Source: Pedobacter polaris (lineage in GTDB: Bacteria; Bacteroidota; Bacteroidia; Sphingobacteriales; Sphingobacteriaceae). Taken from it: a stretch of 64,000 nt of DNA. The first letter of the stretch is position 1, and every line of letters starts with the position of its first letter. The notes below the pieces were generated by a model. It ran no database searches, was not told where the DNA came from, and saw only the letters and a program-made list of their open reading frames with translations. This document shows, piece after piece, positions 51,970 through 60,300 of the stretch. Location: assembly GCF_005116505.1 (NCBI RefSeq), contig NZ_SWBR01000001.1, positions 930,001-994,000 of the forward strand. Direction: 5' to 3'. Position numbers and translations under genes: made by a program.

Positions 51970-52815
51970 ATGGCAAGAACTACATATCAAGACTTATTGG
52001 ATGCAGGTGTACACTTTGGTCACCTTACCCGCAAATGGAATCCGAAAATGGCACCATATATTTTTATGGAACGCAATGGGATTCACATTATAGATTTAAA
52101 CAAAACTTTAACTAAAACTGAAGAAGCTGCAGCAGCGATTAAACAAATCGTAAAATCAGGTCGTAAGATCTTATTTGTAGCTACTAAGAAACAAGCTAAA
52201 GAAATCGTTGCTGAACAAGCAAGAAAAGTAAACATGCCTTTCGTAACCGAACGTTGGTTAGGTGGTATGTTAACCAACTTTGCTACAGTACGCAAGTCAA
52301 TTAAAAAGATGGTTACCATCGATAAAATGACTAAAGACGGTACATATTCAATCCTTTCTAAAAAAGAACGTTTGATGATTCAACGTGAACGTATCAAATT
52401 AGAAAGCTTATTGGGTGGTATTGCAGATTTAAACCGTTTACCGGCTGCAATTTTCTTAATCGACGTTAAAAAAGAGCATATTGCTGTAGCAGAGGCGATG
52501 AAATTAAACATCCCTACTTTTGCAATGGTTGATACTAACTCTGATCCATCTAACATCGATTTCCCAATTCCTGCGAATGATGATGCAACTAAATCAATTT
52601 TATTGATTACTGATGTAATTATCAAAGCAATAGAAGAAGGTTTAGACGAGCGCAAACGCGAAAAAGATGATGAAGCTGAAAAAGAAGCTGTAGCTGTTAA
52701 AACTGCTGCCGATGCTCCAGAATCTAAAGAGCCTAGAGCTGCTGGTGAGAAAAGACCAACTAAAAAAGAAACTGCTGACGCACAAGCATCAACAGAAGAT
52801 TCTACAGAAGCTTAA
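51970..52815 (+). CDS. rpsB: 30S ribosomal protein S2 (uS2)
   Basis: The 281-residue product matches S2: 'YQDLLDAGVHFGHLTRKWNPKMAPYIF', 'IVKSGRKILFVATKKQAKEI', 'ERWLGGMLTNF', 'IPTFAMVDTNSDPSNIDFPIPANDDA'. It has a C-terminal charged tail of about 50 residues beyond the usual core, rich in Lys, Glu and Ala, which is common in this phylum. It has a strong ribosome-binding site. An R3 palindrome separates it from tsf. Confidence 0.98.
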   Translation: MARTTYQDLLDAGVHFGHLTRKWNPKMAPYIFMERNGIHIIDLNKTLTKTEEAAAAIKQIVKSGRKILFVATKKQAKEIVAEQARKVNMPFVTERWLGGMLTNFATVRKSIKKMVTIDKMTKDGTYSILSKKERLMIQRERIKLESLLGGIADLNRLPAAIFLIDVKKEHIAVAEAMKLNIPTFAMVDTNSDPSNIDFPIPANDDATKSILLITDVIIKAIEEGLDERKREKDDEAEKEAVAVKTAADAPESKEPRAAGEKRPTKKETADAQASTEDSTEA

Positions 52816-52823
52816 ATTAAGTT

Positions 52824-52880
52824 ATGGGTTGAGAGTTACGAGTTGCGGGTTTACCCATAACCTTGTAACCTTCAACCCAT
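52824..52880. repeat. R3 palindromic repeat between rpsB and tsf
   Basis: Left arm ATGGGTTGAGAGTTACGAG and right arm CTTGTAACCTTCAACCCAT pair over 19 bases with few mismatches, around a 19-base loop. It lies 8 bases after the rpsB stop, within a conserved essential operon. Confidence 0.85.
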
Positions 52881-52912
52881 AATATTTTATAAAAAAATAA
52901 AAAACATACAAA

Positions 52913-53758
52913 ATGTCTACAGTACAAATTACTGCCGCAGATGTAAATAAATTACGCCAACAAACCGGAGCCGGTATGATGGATTGCAAAAAAGCATTAG
53001 TAGAAGCCAATGGCGATTTCGAAGCTGCTGTTGATTTATTGCGCAAAAAAGGTCAGAAAGTATCTGCCGCTCGTTCTGGTAATGCTACTTCTGAAGGTCT
53101 AGTATCAATCAATGTTTCAGCAGATGGCACAAATGGTAAATTAGTTGCTTTAGCTTGTGAAACTGAACCAGTTTCTAAAGTTGAAGATTTCCGTAATCTA
53201 GCTCAGGCTGTTTTAGCTGCAGCGGTTGCTAACAATCCTGCTTCTACTGAAGAATTATCAGCGATTACATTGGAAGATGGACGTACAGTTGCTGAAACCA
53301 TAACTGAATTAACTGGTAAAATAGGAGAGAAAATCGTTATTCAAGATTACGCAAATGTATCTGGTGAGAAAATCGTATCTTATATCCATTCTAATGGTAA
53401 AATGGGTGTTTTGGTGGTATTTGAAGGTGCAAATGGTGTAGATATTACTGAAGCTGGTAAAGATGTTGCAATGCAAATTGCTGCAATGAACCCAGTTGCT
53501 GTTGATAAAGACGGTGTTGATCCTGCTACTATCGAGCGTGAAATCGAAATTGCTAAAGATGTTATTCGTCAAGAAGGTAAACCAGAAGAAATGGTTGAAA
53601 AAATTGCTGCTGGTAAATTGAACAAATTCTACAAAGACAGCACTTTATTAAACCAAGAGTTTGTTAAAGACGGTTCAGTAGATGTTCGTAAATTCTTAGA
53701 CAATACTGCTAAAGGATTAACAGTAACAGCTTTCAAAAGAGTACAATTAGGTTCTTAA
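52913..53758 (+). CDS. tsf: Elongation factor Ts
   Basis: The 281-residue product carries the N-terminal domain signature 'KLRQQTGAGMMDCKKALVEANGD', the 'LACETEPVSKVEDFRNLA' core and C-terminal 'EGKPEEMVEKIAAGKLNKFYKD'. EF-Ts exchanges GDP for GTP on EF-Tu. Length is as expected. It is followed by a strong terminator, so it closes the rplM operon. Confidence 0.98.
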   Translation: MSTVQITAADVNKLRQQTGAGMMDCKKALVEANGDFEAAVDLLRKKGQKVSAARSGNATSEGLVSINVSADGTNGKLVALACETEPVSKVEDFRNLAQAVLAAAVANNPASTEELSAITLEDGRTVAETITELTGKIGEKIVIQDYANVSGEKIVSYIHSNGKMGVLVVFEGANGVDITEAGKDVAMQIAAMNPVAVDKDGVDPATIEREIEIAKDVIRQEGKPEEMVEKIAAGKLNKFYKDSTLLNQEFVKDGSVDVRKFLDNTAKGLTVTAFKRVQLGS

Positions 53759-53778
53759 TAAAGACCTTTTTAAATATT

Positions 53779-53806
53779 AAAAGCCTCGATTTATCGGGGC
53801 TTTTTT
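53779..53806 (+). terminator. Intrinsic terminator after tsf
   Basis: AAAAGCCTCGAT pairs with ATCGGGGCTTTTTT around a 2-base loop, with the T-run continuing after the stem. Confidence 0.9.
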
Positions 53807-53820
53807 GTTTCAATGAATTT

Positions 53821-53856
53821 CGTCACTGCGAGGGAAGCGTAGCAACGAAGCAATCT
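53821..53856. repeat. R1-like repeat arm
   Basis: CGTCACTGCGAGG followed by GAAGC, GCAACGAAGCAATCTT. It is a diverged form of the R1 repeat (GTCA...GAAGnAATCT) without a right arm. Confidence 0.6.
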
Positions 53857-54063
53857 TTCTTGCTTTGCAAATCTATTTAAGGTAAAGCCAAATCTTTTTC
53901 CATCTTAACATTCGTCCCGCTATCCGTTTTACTCACCCGATGAAGAATCGGGACAGTGCTCACTACTATCGGGTTTATAAAACAGAAGCTAGTGCAATTA
54001 TTAGCAGTTGCAAAGTTTTAAGACCTACCTATGTGCCCTATGTTTCTATGTGTTTAAATCTTC

Positions 54064-54071
54064 TATATTTG
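54064..54071 (+). promoter_or_regulatory. Probable -7 promoter element of nagA
   Basis: TATATTTG is a perfect TAnnTTTG match, 17 bases before the nagA start. A TTTC at 54043-54046 is 17 bases upstream, near the preferred 19. Confidence 0.55.
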
Positions 54072-54088
54072 CAACATAACTTCATCCT

Positions 54089-55183
54089 ATGATTGCCATA
54101 ACCAATAGTCGTTTTTTTAGAGATAATGAATTAATTGCTAACCAAACCATTCTAATTAACGAAGGTAAGATAGTTGCTTTTACTGATGGAACTATACCAA
54201 ATGGTTGTGAGGTTATTGATGCAGAACAAGATTATTTAGTCCCCGGATTTATTGAGCTACAAATTTACGGTAGCGGTGGTAATTTATTTTCTGCTTATCC
54301 AACTGCAGCTACTTTGGCTCAAATGGACGAAGATTTGATTAGCAAAGGAACTACAAATTTTTTAGCTTGTGTAGCAACTAACGCTACAGAAATTATTCAT
54401 CAAGCAATTGAAGCTGCTAAGGCTTACCGCTCTCAAGCCAAGGGTTTTATGGGTTTGCATTTAGAAGGCCCTTATTTAAATGCAAAACGAAGAGGTGCAC
54501 ACGTTGCTGAATTTATTAAGAAAGCCACTCTAGAAGAAGTACAATCATTGCTTGAAAAAGCAGATGGCGTTATAAAAATGATGACCATCGCTGCAGAGCT
54601 ACAAGATGATGAAGTTATTCAGCTGTTGTTAAATAATGGCATAGTACTTTCAATGGGGCATAGCGATGCCACTTTTGAGCAAGCAACGCTAGCCTATAAT
54701 AAAGGGATAACTACTACTACCCATTTGTTTAATGCGATGCCATCAATCCATCACAGACAACCAAACTTACCAACAGCTTTATTTAATCACCCAACAGCAA
54801 TGGCAAGTATCATCGCCGATGGTAGTCATGTAGATTTTGAAATCATAAAGATGAGCCAAAAACTAATGCAAGATCGCTTGTTTTTAATTACGGATGCTGT
54901 TACTGCATGCAATATTGGGCCTTACCAGCATCAATTATTAGGAGATAAATTTATCACACCGGATGGTACACTTTCTGGTTCAAATATTACTATGGTACAA
55001 GCAGTACAGAATTGTGTAAACTATTGCAACATTCCGATAGCCGAAGCGATAAAAATGGCTAGTTTATATCCCGCTAAAGTGATGGGTCAACAAAACAATA
55101 AGGGTAAAATTGAAATTGGTTATAATGCAGACCTTCTTTTATTGTCGTCTGAATTAAACTTGAAGCATGTTTTTAAATCATAG
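54089..55183 (+). CDS. nagA: N-acetylglucosamine-6-phosphate deacetylase
   Basis: The 364-residue product has the amidohydrolase barrel. Metal ligands lie in 'LHLEGPYLN' (Glu), 'SMGHSDAT' (His) and 'TTHLFNAMPSIHHRQ' (His); the catalytic Asp is in 'LITDAVTACN'. The N-terminal 'YLVPGFIELQIYGSGG' replaces the canonical HxH with 'LQIYG', as in other NagA with one metal. It makes glucosamine-6-P from GlcNAc-6-P. It is inserted between tsf and pyrH, which are neighbours in many related genomes. Confidence 0.93.
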   Translation: MIAITNSRFFRDNELIANQTILINEGKIVAFTDGTIPNGCEVIDAEQDYLVPGFIELQIYGSGGNLFSAYPTAATLAQMDEDLISKGTTNFLACVATNATEIIHQAIEAAKAYRSQAKGFMGLHLEGPYLNAKRRGAHVAEFIKKATLEEVQSLLEKADGVIKMMTIAAELQDDEVIQLLLNNGIVLSMGHSDATFEQATLAYNKGITTTTHLFNAMPSIHHRQPNLPTALFNHPTAMASIIADGSHVDFEIIKMSQKLMQDRLFLITDAVTACNIGPYQHQLLGDKFITPDGTLSGSNITMVQAVQNCVNYCNIPIAEAIKMASLYPAKVMGQQNNKGKIEIGYNADLLLLSSELNLKHVFKS

Positions 55184-55306
55184 TTAATTTTTCTTAGATT
55201 GAACATTGTACCAAATAGCAACTGCAGAAAACTTCATCACAAAAAAAGATATAATCGATTATGAAACTTTCTTGCTATGCATCAGGTTTAATTAAAAAAA
55301 TGTGGT

Positions 55307-55314
55307 TATTTTTG
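55307..55314 (+). promoter_or_regulatory. Probable -7 promoter element of pyrH
   Basis: TATTTTTG matches TAnnTTTG and lies 5 bases before the ATG at 55320, predicting a leaderless transcript. Confidence 0.45.
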
Positions 55315-55319
55315 AGGTC

Positions 55320-56027
55320 ATGAAGTATAAACGGATTTTACTGAAACTAAGTGGCGAGTCGTTAATGGGCGATAAGCAATATGGAATTGATAATGAGCGT
55401 GTAAGGCAATATGCAGAAGATATAAAAGCAGTTCATGATAAAGGCCTAGAAATAGCGATTGTAATTGGTGGTGGAAATATTTTTCGCGGACTTAGCGCAG
55501 AAAAATCTGGAATGGACAGAGCGCAAGCAGATTACATGGGTATGCTAGCTACTGTAATTAACAGTATGGCATTGCAAGATGCACTTGAAAAAGTTGGCTT
55601 GAAAACTCGCTTATTGTCGGCCATTAAAATGGAGCAAATTTGCGAACCATTTGTACGCAGAAGAGCTGTTCGTCACCTCGAAAAGGGCCGTATTGTTATT
55701 TTCGGAGCAGGTACTGGAAATCCATATTTCACAACGGATTCTGCAGCAGCATTAAGAGCAATTGAAATTAATGCAGATGCAGTACTAAAAGGTACTCGTG
55801 TTGATGGAATTTATACAGCAGATCCAGAAAAAGATCCAAATGCAACAAAATATTCAGAAATTACTTTCAGAGAAGTTTATGCAAAAGGATTAAACGTAAT
55901 GGATATGACAGCTTTTACACTTTGCGAAGAAAACAAAGTTCCTATTATTGTGTTCGATATGAATAAAAATGGCAACTTTATGAAAATTGCAAATGGCGAA
56001 GAAATAGGAACACTAGTTCAAGGTTAA
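55320..56027 (+). CDS. pyrH: UMP kinase
   Basis: The 235-residue product starts '[17 protein letters not shown]' at ATG 55320; an in-frame extension to 55302 adds residues not seen in the family. The amino-acid-kinase fold is clear: '[11 protein letters not shown]', '[20 protein letters not shown]', '[15 protein letters not shown]', '[19 protein letters not shown]'. It converts UMP to UDP. It is followed by frr 41 bases later; the pyrH-frr pairing is conserved. Confidence 0.97.
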   Translation: MKYKRILLKLSGESLMGDKQYGIDNERVRQYAEDIKAVHDKGLEIAIVIGGGNIFRGLSAEKSGMDRAQADYMGMLATVINSMALQDALEKVGLKTRLLSAIKMEQICEPFVRRRAVRHLEKGRIVIFGAGTGNPYFTTDSAAALRAIEINADAVLKGTRVDGIYTADPEKDPNATKYSEITFREVYAKGLNVMDMTAFTLCEENKVPIIVFDMNKNGNFMKIANGEEIGTLVQG

Positions 56028-56068
56028 TTTTGAGCAATTTTTATATTTTTGCATAAACACTACAAAAC

Positions 56069-56632
56069 ATGAATGACCTCATAAAGAAACAATTGGTTGA
56101 TGCACAAGGTGCCATGGACAAAGCGATTGCCCATTGTGAAGCTGAATTAACCAAAATAAGAGCTGGTAAGGCATCAGCTGGAATGTTAGATGGAATTATG
56201 GTTGACTATTATGGCAATCCAACTCCCTTATCTCAAGTTGGTGGCATCACTACACCAGATGCTCGTACCTTGATTATCCAACCTTGGGAAAAAGCTTTAT
56301 TAGTGCCAATTGAGCGTGCCATTATGGAAGCAAATATTGGTATCAACCCTCAAAATGATGGTATTATCATCCGTTTGGTTGTACCACCTTTAACAGAAGA
56401 ACGCCGTAAAGATTTAGTTAAAAAAGTAAAAGAAGAAGCAGAAAGAGGCCGTATTACTGTTCGTAATATCCGTAAAGATGCTAACACTAAAATTCAAAGG
56501 TTAAAAGGGGAAGGTGTTTCTGATGATGAAATTAAAACAGGTGAAGCTGAAGTTCAAAAAATAACAGATGCTTATATTATTAAAGTAGATAAACACGCAG
56601 AAGTAAAAGAAAAAGATATCATGACGATCTAA
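56069..56632 (+). CDS. frr: Ribosome recycling factor
   Basis: The 187-residue product matches RRF: 'ELTKIRAGKASAGMLDGIMVDYYGNPTPLSQVGGITTPDARTLIIQPW' and 'RIVVPPLTEERRKDLVKKVKEEAE'-like sequence. It splits post-termination ribosomes with EF-G. A TATTTTTG element at 56044-56051 lies before it and may give it its own promoter. An intrinsic terminator follows. Confidence 0.97.
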   Translation: MNDLIKKQLVDAQGAMDKAIAHCEAELTKIRAGKASAGMLDGIMVDYYGNPTPLSQVGGITTPDARTLIIQPWEKALLVPIERAIMEANIGINPQNDGIIIRLVVPPLTEERRKDLVKKVKEEAERGRITVRNIRKDANTKIQRLKGEGVSDDEIKTGEAEVQKITDAYIIKVDKHAEVKEKDIMTI

Positions 56633-56658
56633 TTTGTATATCGTCTAAATGTAATTTA

Positions 56659-56692
56659 AAAGGGAATGTTGCTAAGCTTCATTCCCTTTGTT
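56659..56692 (+). terminator. Intrinsic terminator after frr
   Basis: AAAGGGAATG and CATTCCCTTT pair perfectly over 10 bases around an 11-base loop, then GTT. The following TTTATTTTTG both extends the T-rich tail and forms the next promoter box. Confidence 0.85.
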
Positions 56693-56700
56693 TATTTTTG
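56693..56700 (+). promoter_or_regulatory. Probable -7 promoter element of the ABC transporter gene
   Basis: TATTTTTG matches TAnnTTTG, 20 bases before the ATG at 56721, directly after the frr terminator. Confidence 0.5.
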
Positions 56701-56720
56701 CCTTCCAAACAAAATAAAAA

Positions 56721-58469
56721 ATGAAATTACTGCTCCAATATTTAAAAGCATATAAGTGGGTTGTGGTGTTAGCTTTAGTTTTAGCGGCATTCAACATAGG
56801 GTTTTCTCTGATGGATCCCTATTTTACAGGTCAGATTTTAGATAGATTTATCAATAGACATAACGAATTAAGTAGAAGTGAATACATTTGGGGTGTATTA
56901 GGCCTTGTTGGTTTAGCAGTTGGTGCGGCCATGGTTTCTAGAATAGCTAAAAACTTTCAAGATTATTTTACCAATATTATTGTACAAAAAGTTGGTGCTA
57001 AAATGTATGCCGATGGATTGAAACACTCTCTAGAATTACCATACCAAGTATTTGAAGATCAACGAAGTGGGGAAACTTTAGGGATTTTACAAAAGGTGAG
57101 AACGGACAGCGAAAAATTCATTACCTCCTTCATTAGCATTCTTTTTGTGAGTTTAATCGGGCTAATTTTTGTTATTGTTTATTCACTTAGCGTGAGTTAT
57201 AAAGTGTCGTTAATTTATGCAGCATCTATCCCAATCATTAGCTTTTTAAGTTGGTTTTTAAGTCGTAAAATAAAGACAATACAGAGATCTATCGTTGCAG
57301 AAACTACTGCTTTGGCAGGATCTACTACAGAATCATTAAGAAATATAGAACTAGTTAAAAGTTTAGGCTTAGCTAGTCAAGAAATAGACCGATTAAATAA
57401 AACCACCTATAAAATTTTAGGGCTTGAATTAAGGAAAGTTAAGTATGTACGAAGTATGAGCTTTGTGCAAGGAACTACCGTAAACTTGGTTAGAAGTACA
57501 ATGGTTGTAGTATTATTGATGTTAATTTTTGATAAAGCCATTACCCCAGGACAATACTTTTCTTTCTTGTTTTACTCGTTTTTCTTATTTGGTCCGCTAC
57601 AAGAGTTGGGTAATGTTATTTTAGCTTGGCGTGAGGCCGAAGTTTCTTTAGGCAATTTTAAAAAGATATTAAATACACCAATTGATGTAAAACCAGCAAA
57701 TCCTGCTCAAATAGAAAAGGTAGAAACTTTGGCATTTGAAAATGTGAGTTTCAAGCATTTATCTGGTAAACACAATGCGCTAAACGGCGTAAGTTTTGCT
57801 GTAAATAATGGAGAAACGATAGCCTTTGTTGGTCCATCGGGTTCAGGTAAAACTACTTTGGTTAAACTATTGGTAGGTTTATACCAACCAGTAGAAGGTG
57901 AAGTATTTTATAACAAAATATCAGGCAAGCAAATTGATCTAGATCAGTTGCGTGAAAAAATTGGCTTTGTAACGCAAGATACACAGCTATTTTCAGGTAC
58001 TATTCGTGAAAATTTACAGTTTGTAAAGCCAAATGCAAGCGATGAACAAATAATGAGGGTTCTTCATCAAGCTGCCTGCCATAATTTATTAGCAAGGGCT
58101 GATAAAGGTTTAGATACCGTAATTGGAGAAGGTGGGGTAAAGGTTTCTGGTGGAGAAAAACAGCGTTTATCAATCGCTAGGGCATTATTGCGTAACCCAG
58201 ATATTTTAGTTTTTGATGAAGCAACTTCATCTTTAGATTCGCTAACAGAAGAAGAAATTACGACAACTATACGTGACGTGTCTGTTTTAACTAGCCACAT
58301 CACCATATTAATTGCTCACCGTTTATCTACTATTCGCCATGCAGATAAAATTTATGTGTTGGAAAAAGGAAATATTATTGAGCAGGGTAAACACGCAGAT
58401 TTATTAGCCGAAAAAGGCTTGTATTTTGCCATGTGGAGACAGCAGGTTGGGGAACGTATTGATAGCTAA
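56721..58469 (+). CDS. ABC transporter, fused membrane and ATPase domains (exporter type)
   Basis: The 582-residue product is a type IV half-transporter: six membrane helices in residues 1-310, then the nucleotide-binding domain with Walker A 'GPSGSGKTT' (about 370), signature 'VSGGEKQR' (about 474), Walker B 'ILVFDEATSSLD' (about 494) and the H-loop 'LIAHRLSTI'. It should work as a homodimer. Lipid, drug or peptide export is possible; the substrate cannot be read. It is monocistronic. Confidence 0.95.
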   Translation: MKLLLQYLKAYKWVVVLALVLAAFNIGFSLMDPYFTGQILDRFINRHNELSRSEYIWGVLGLVGLAVGAAMVSRIAKNFQDYFTNIIVQKVGAKMYADGLKHSLELPYQVFEDQRSGETLGILQKVRTDSEKFITSFISILFVSLIGLIFVIVYSLSVSYKVSLIYAASIPIISFLSWFLSRKIKTIQRSIVAETTALAGSTTESLRNIELVKSLGLASQEIDRLNKTTYKILGLELRKVKYVRSMSFVQGTTVNLVRSTMVVVLLMLIFDKAITPGQYFSFLFYSFFLFGPLQELGNVILAWREAEVSLGNFKKILNTPIDVKPANPAQIEKVETLAFENVSFKHLSGKHNALNGVSFAVNNGETIAFVGPSGSGKTTLVKLLVGLYQPVEGEVFYNKISGKQIDLDQLREKIGFVTQDTQLFSGTIRENLQFVKPNASDEQIMRVLHQAACHNLLARADKGLDTVIGEGGVKVSGGEKQRLSIARALLRNPDILVFDEATSSLDSLTEEEITTTIRDVSVLTSHITILIAHRLSTIRHADKIYVLEKGNIIEQGKHADLLAEKGLYFAMWRQQVGERIDS

Positions 58470-58480
58470 TAAGAATTTTT

Positions 58481-58556
58481 TGTCATTCAGAGCGAAGCGA
58501 AGAATCTATTAATTTAAATACTATGCTGAAAAATACCCCCAAAGTCGGAATGACAA
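58481..58556. repeat. R1 repeat pair after the ABC transporter gene
   Basis: The left part reads TGTCATTCAGAGCGAAGC then GAAGAATCTATTAAT; the right end CGGAATGACAA pairs with the left end. It lies 11 bases after the ABC transporter stop and may act as its terminator. Confidence 0.75.
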
Positions 58557-58606
58557 TGCTTTTTTTTATGCATTTAATATTTTAATAGTAACACAGGCTG
58601 ATGTTA

Positions 58607-58674
58607 TTTAAACCGGATTGAAATGACATCCTGTGAGCAAGCGAGCAGATATAATGGAAAGCCGGACTGACATT
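58607..58674. ncRNA. Structured intergenic element, copy B (family unknown)
   Basis: It has TTTAAACCGGATTGAA at the left and GGAAAGCCGGACTGACATT at the right, matching copy A at 50769. CCGG pairs with CCGG and outer ATGT pairs with ACAT. The central part is short (TGTGAGCAAGCGAGC), unlike copy A with its long hairpin. It lies upstream of the PLDc_N-like gene. Nature uncertain: RNA, riboswitch-like leader, or DNA repeat. Confidence 0.5.
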
Positions 58675-58741
58675 AATTGGAAAAGAGTTTTTGCTTTTCA
58701 GAAAATTAAAACTTTTTGCGGGCTAGATCTATTTTACAAGT

Positions 58742-58981
58742 ATGCTTTTAGATTTTTTAAATATAGGTGTCGGCGTAATTTTAGCCATTGTGGCTATTCC
58801 GATTTTGTTAATAGTTTATTGTATTGTAGATATTTTGCGATCGGAGTTTAAAACGGGATTAATGAAATTTGTTTTTTTAGCACTGGTTTTATTTGCTCCT
58901 TTTTTAGGCAGCATCATTTATTTGGTAATCAGAAAAGACTATTTGAAACCTAAAAATTCAACTAATTTGCCAGTGGTCTAA
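58742..58981 (+). CDS. PLDc_N-like small membrane protein
   Basis: The 79-residue product has two membrane helices ('VGVILAIVAIPILLIVYCIVDIL' and 'FVFLALVLFAPFLGSIIYLVI') and the 'PFLGSIIYLVIRK' motif typical of the N-terminal domain of cardiolipin-synthase-like proteins, here standing alone. An overlapping 72-residue ORF from 58633 in another frame is not protein-like. Its stop overlaps the converging MFS gene by four bases. Function unknown. Confidence 0.78.
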   Translation: MLLDFLNIGVGVILAIVAIPILLIVYCIVDILRSEFKTGLMKFVFLALVLFAPFLGSIIYLVIRKDYLKPKNSTNLPVV

Positions 58982-60270
58982 ATCTGATCTTCTATTTTAT
59001 CTGCAGGTTTAATATCATTTAAAGTTAATGGGAGTAAGCTTTTTGTTTTGAAATAAGTAATTGCTGCGATTCCCAAAGTCATACTTCCTCCAAAAACTAC
59101 AGCAGGCACTGTACGCATTAATTTTGCGGTTAAACCAGATTCGAATGCACCAATTTCATTTGATGAGCCAATAAACATACTGTTTACTGCTGAAACTCTC
59201 CCTCGCATTTGGTCTGGTGTAAGCAATTGCATAATAGTAGAACGAATAATCACACTCACACTATCAAATGCTCCTTCGCAAAATAAAAAGAATAAAGTCA
59301 GATAAAAACTAGTTGATAAGCCATAACAAATAATACTCACAGCAAAACCTGTTACTGCAATTAATAAGTTTCTCCAAGGCCTATTCATAGGAGAGAATCT
59401 GGTCATAATTAACATCGTTAATACAGAACCCAAGGAAGCAGCAGCTCTCATGAAACCTAAACCTTCAGATCCTACGTGTAAAATGTCATAAGCAAATATG
59501 GGAAGCAAAGCAACTGCACCACCAAAAAACACTGAGAATAAATCTAAGCTCATCGCACCTAACATCATTTTACTTTTAAATACAAATTGAATGCCTTCCT
59601 GTAAGCTTTTAATAATGCTTTCTTTTGGGATGAAAGTAGGAGGATGAGTTTTTAAGAACAAAATACAAACAATAGCCAAAACAATGAAAGCAATAATCGT
59701 GATGTAGGATATGGATATGCCAAGGCTGGCGTAAATTAAACCACCTGCTGCCGGACCTAAAATAGAAGCCAATTGCCAGAATGAACTACTCCATGTGCTG
59801 GCATTGGGATATAGTTTTTTAGGTAAAATAGAGGCCATTAAAGAAAAAGTTGCTGGACCAAATAGACCTCTTGCTAAGCCAACACAGAAAATCATTCCGT
59901 ACATAATTGGAACAATATAACTTGTAGGAATGTATGAGCTCATTTTATGACTTGTCGCCAAAAGCATTACAATAGATGCTAGCAAAACCGCCGAAAAAAT
60001 TTTAAGCAGCAAGCCTTTTTTTTCTAGTTTATCTGCTAAATAACCACCATACAAAGCTATAGAAATTGCAGGTATTGCTTCAGAAAGTCCAATAAAAGCA
60101 AGTGCAAGAGGGTCTCTAGTTAAATGATAAATGTGAGCTCCAATAATAATAGCTTGCATTTGATAAGCAAACGTAAAGAAAAATCGCATTCCTAAATAAG
60201 AGCGAAACTCTCGGTAACGTAAGGCTGCAAAAGGATCTTTTTTCTCAACAATAATGGACTGTTCTTCCAA
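58978..60270 (-). CDS. MFS transporter (EntS-like exporter family)
   Basis: The 430-residue product has 12 membrane segments and the MFS_3 pattern: 'FRSYLGMRFFFTFAYQMQAIIIGAHIYHLT', 'GYLADKLEKKGLL' after TM2, 'TWSSSFWQLASILGPAAGG', and 'TPDQMRGRVSAVNSMFIG'. It resembles multidrug or siderophore exporters. The start codon appears to be TTG at 60270, since no in-frame ATG lies between it and the upstream stop. It is followed 30 bases upstream by the haemoglobin gene on the same strand. Confidence 0.9.
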   Translation of the reverse strand: MEEQSIIVEKKDPFAALRYREFRSYLGMRFFFTFAYQMQAIIIGAHIYHLTRDPLALAFIGLSEAIPAISIALYGGYLADKLEKKGLLLKIFSAVLLASIVMLLATSHKMSSYIPTSYIVPIMYGMIFCVGLARGLFGPATFSLMASILPKKLYPNASTWSSSFWQLASILGPAAGGLIYASLGISISYITIIAFIVLAIVCILFLKTHPPTFIPKESIIKSLQEGIQFVFKSKMMLGAMSLDLFSVFFGGAVALLPIFAYDILHVGSEGLGFMRAAASLGSVLTMLIMTRFSPMNRPWRNLLIAVTGFAVSIICYGLSTSFYLTLFFLFCEGAFDSVSVIIRSTIMQLLTPDQMRGRVSAVNSMFIGSSNEIGAFESGLTAKLMRTVPAVVFGGSMTLGIAAITYFKTKSLLPLTLNDIKPADKIEDQI

Positions 60271-60300
60271 TGGATATATTTTGTATTGAATTTTATAATG

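Larger units (their letters stand above)
53759..54088. other. 330-base intergenic region between tsf and nagA
   Basis: It contains the tsf terminator, an R1-like repeat beginning CGTCACTGCGAGG (53821), a small CCCGAT/ATCGGG hairpin (53936-53952) and the nagA promoter box at 54064. No gene is visible. Confidence 0.65.

Noticed and set aside
58633..58851. A 72-codon plus-strand ORF overlapping copy B of the structured element
   Set aside because: Its basic, Cys/Phe-rich sequence is not protein-like and it overlaps the PLDc_N-like gene in another frame.
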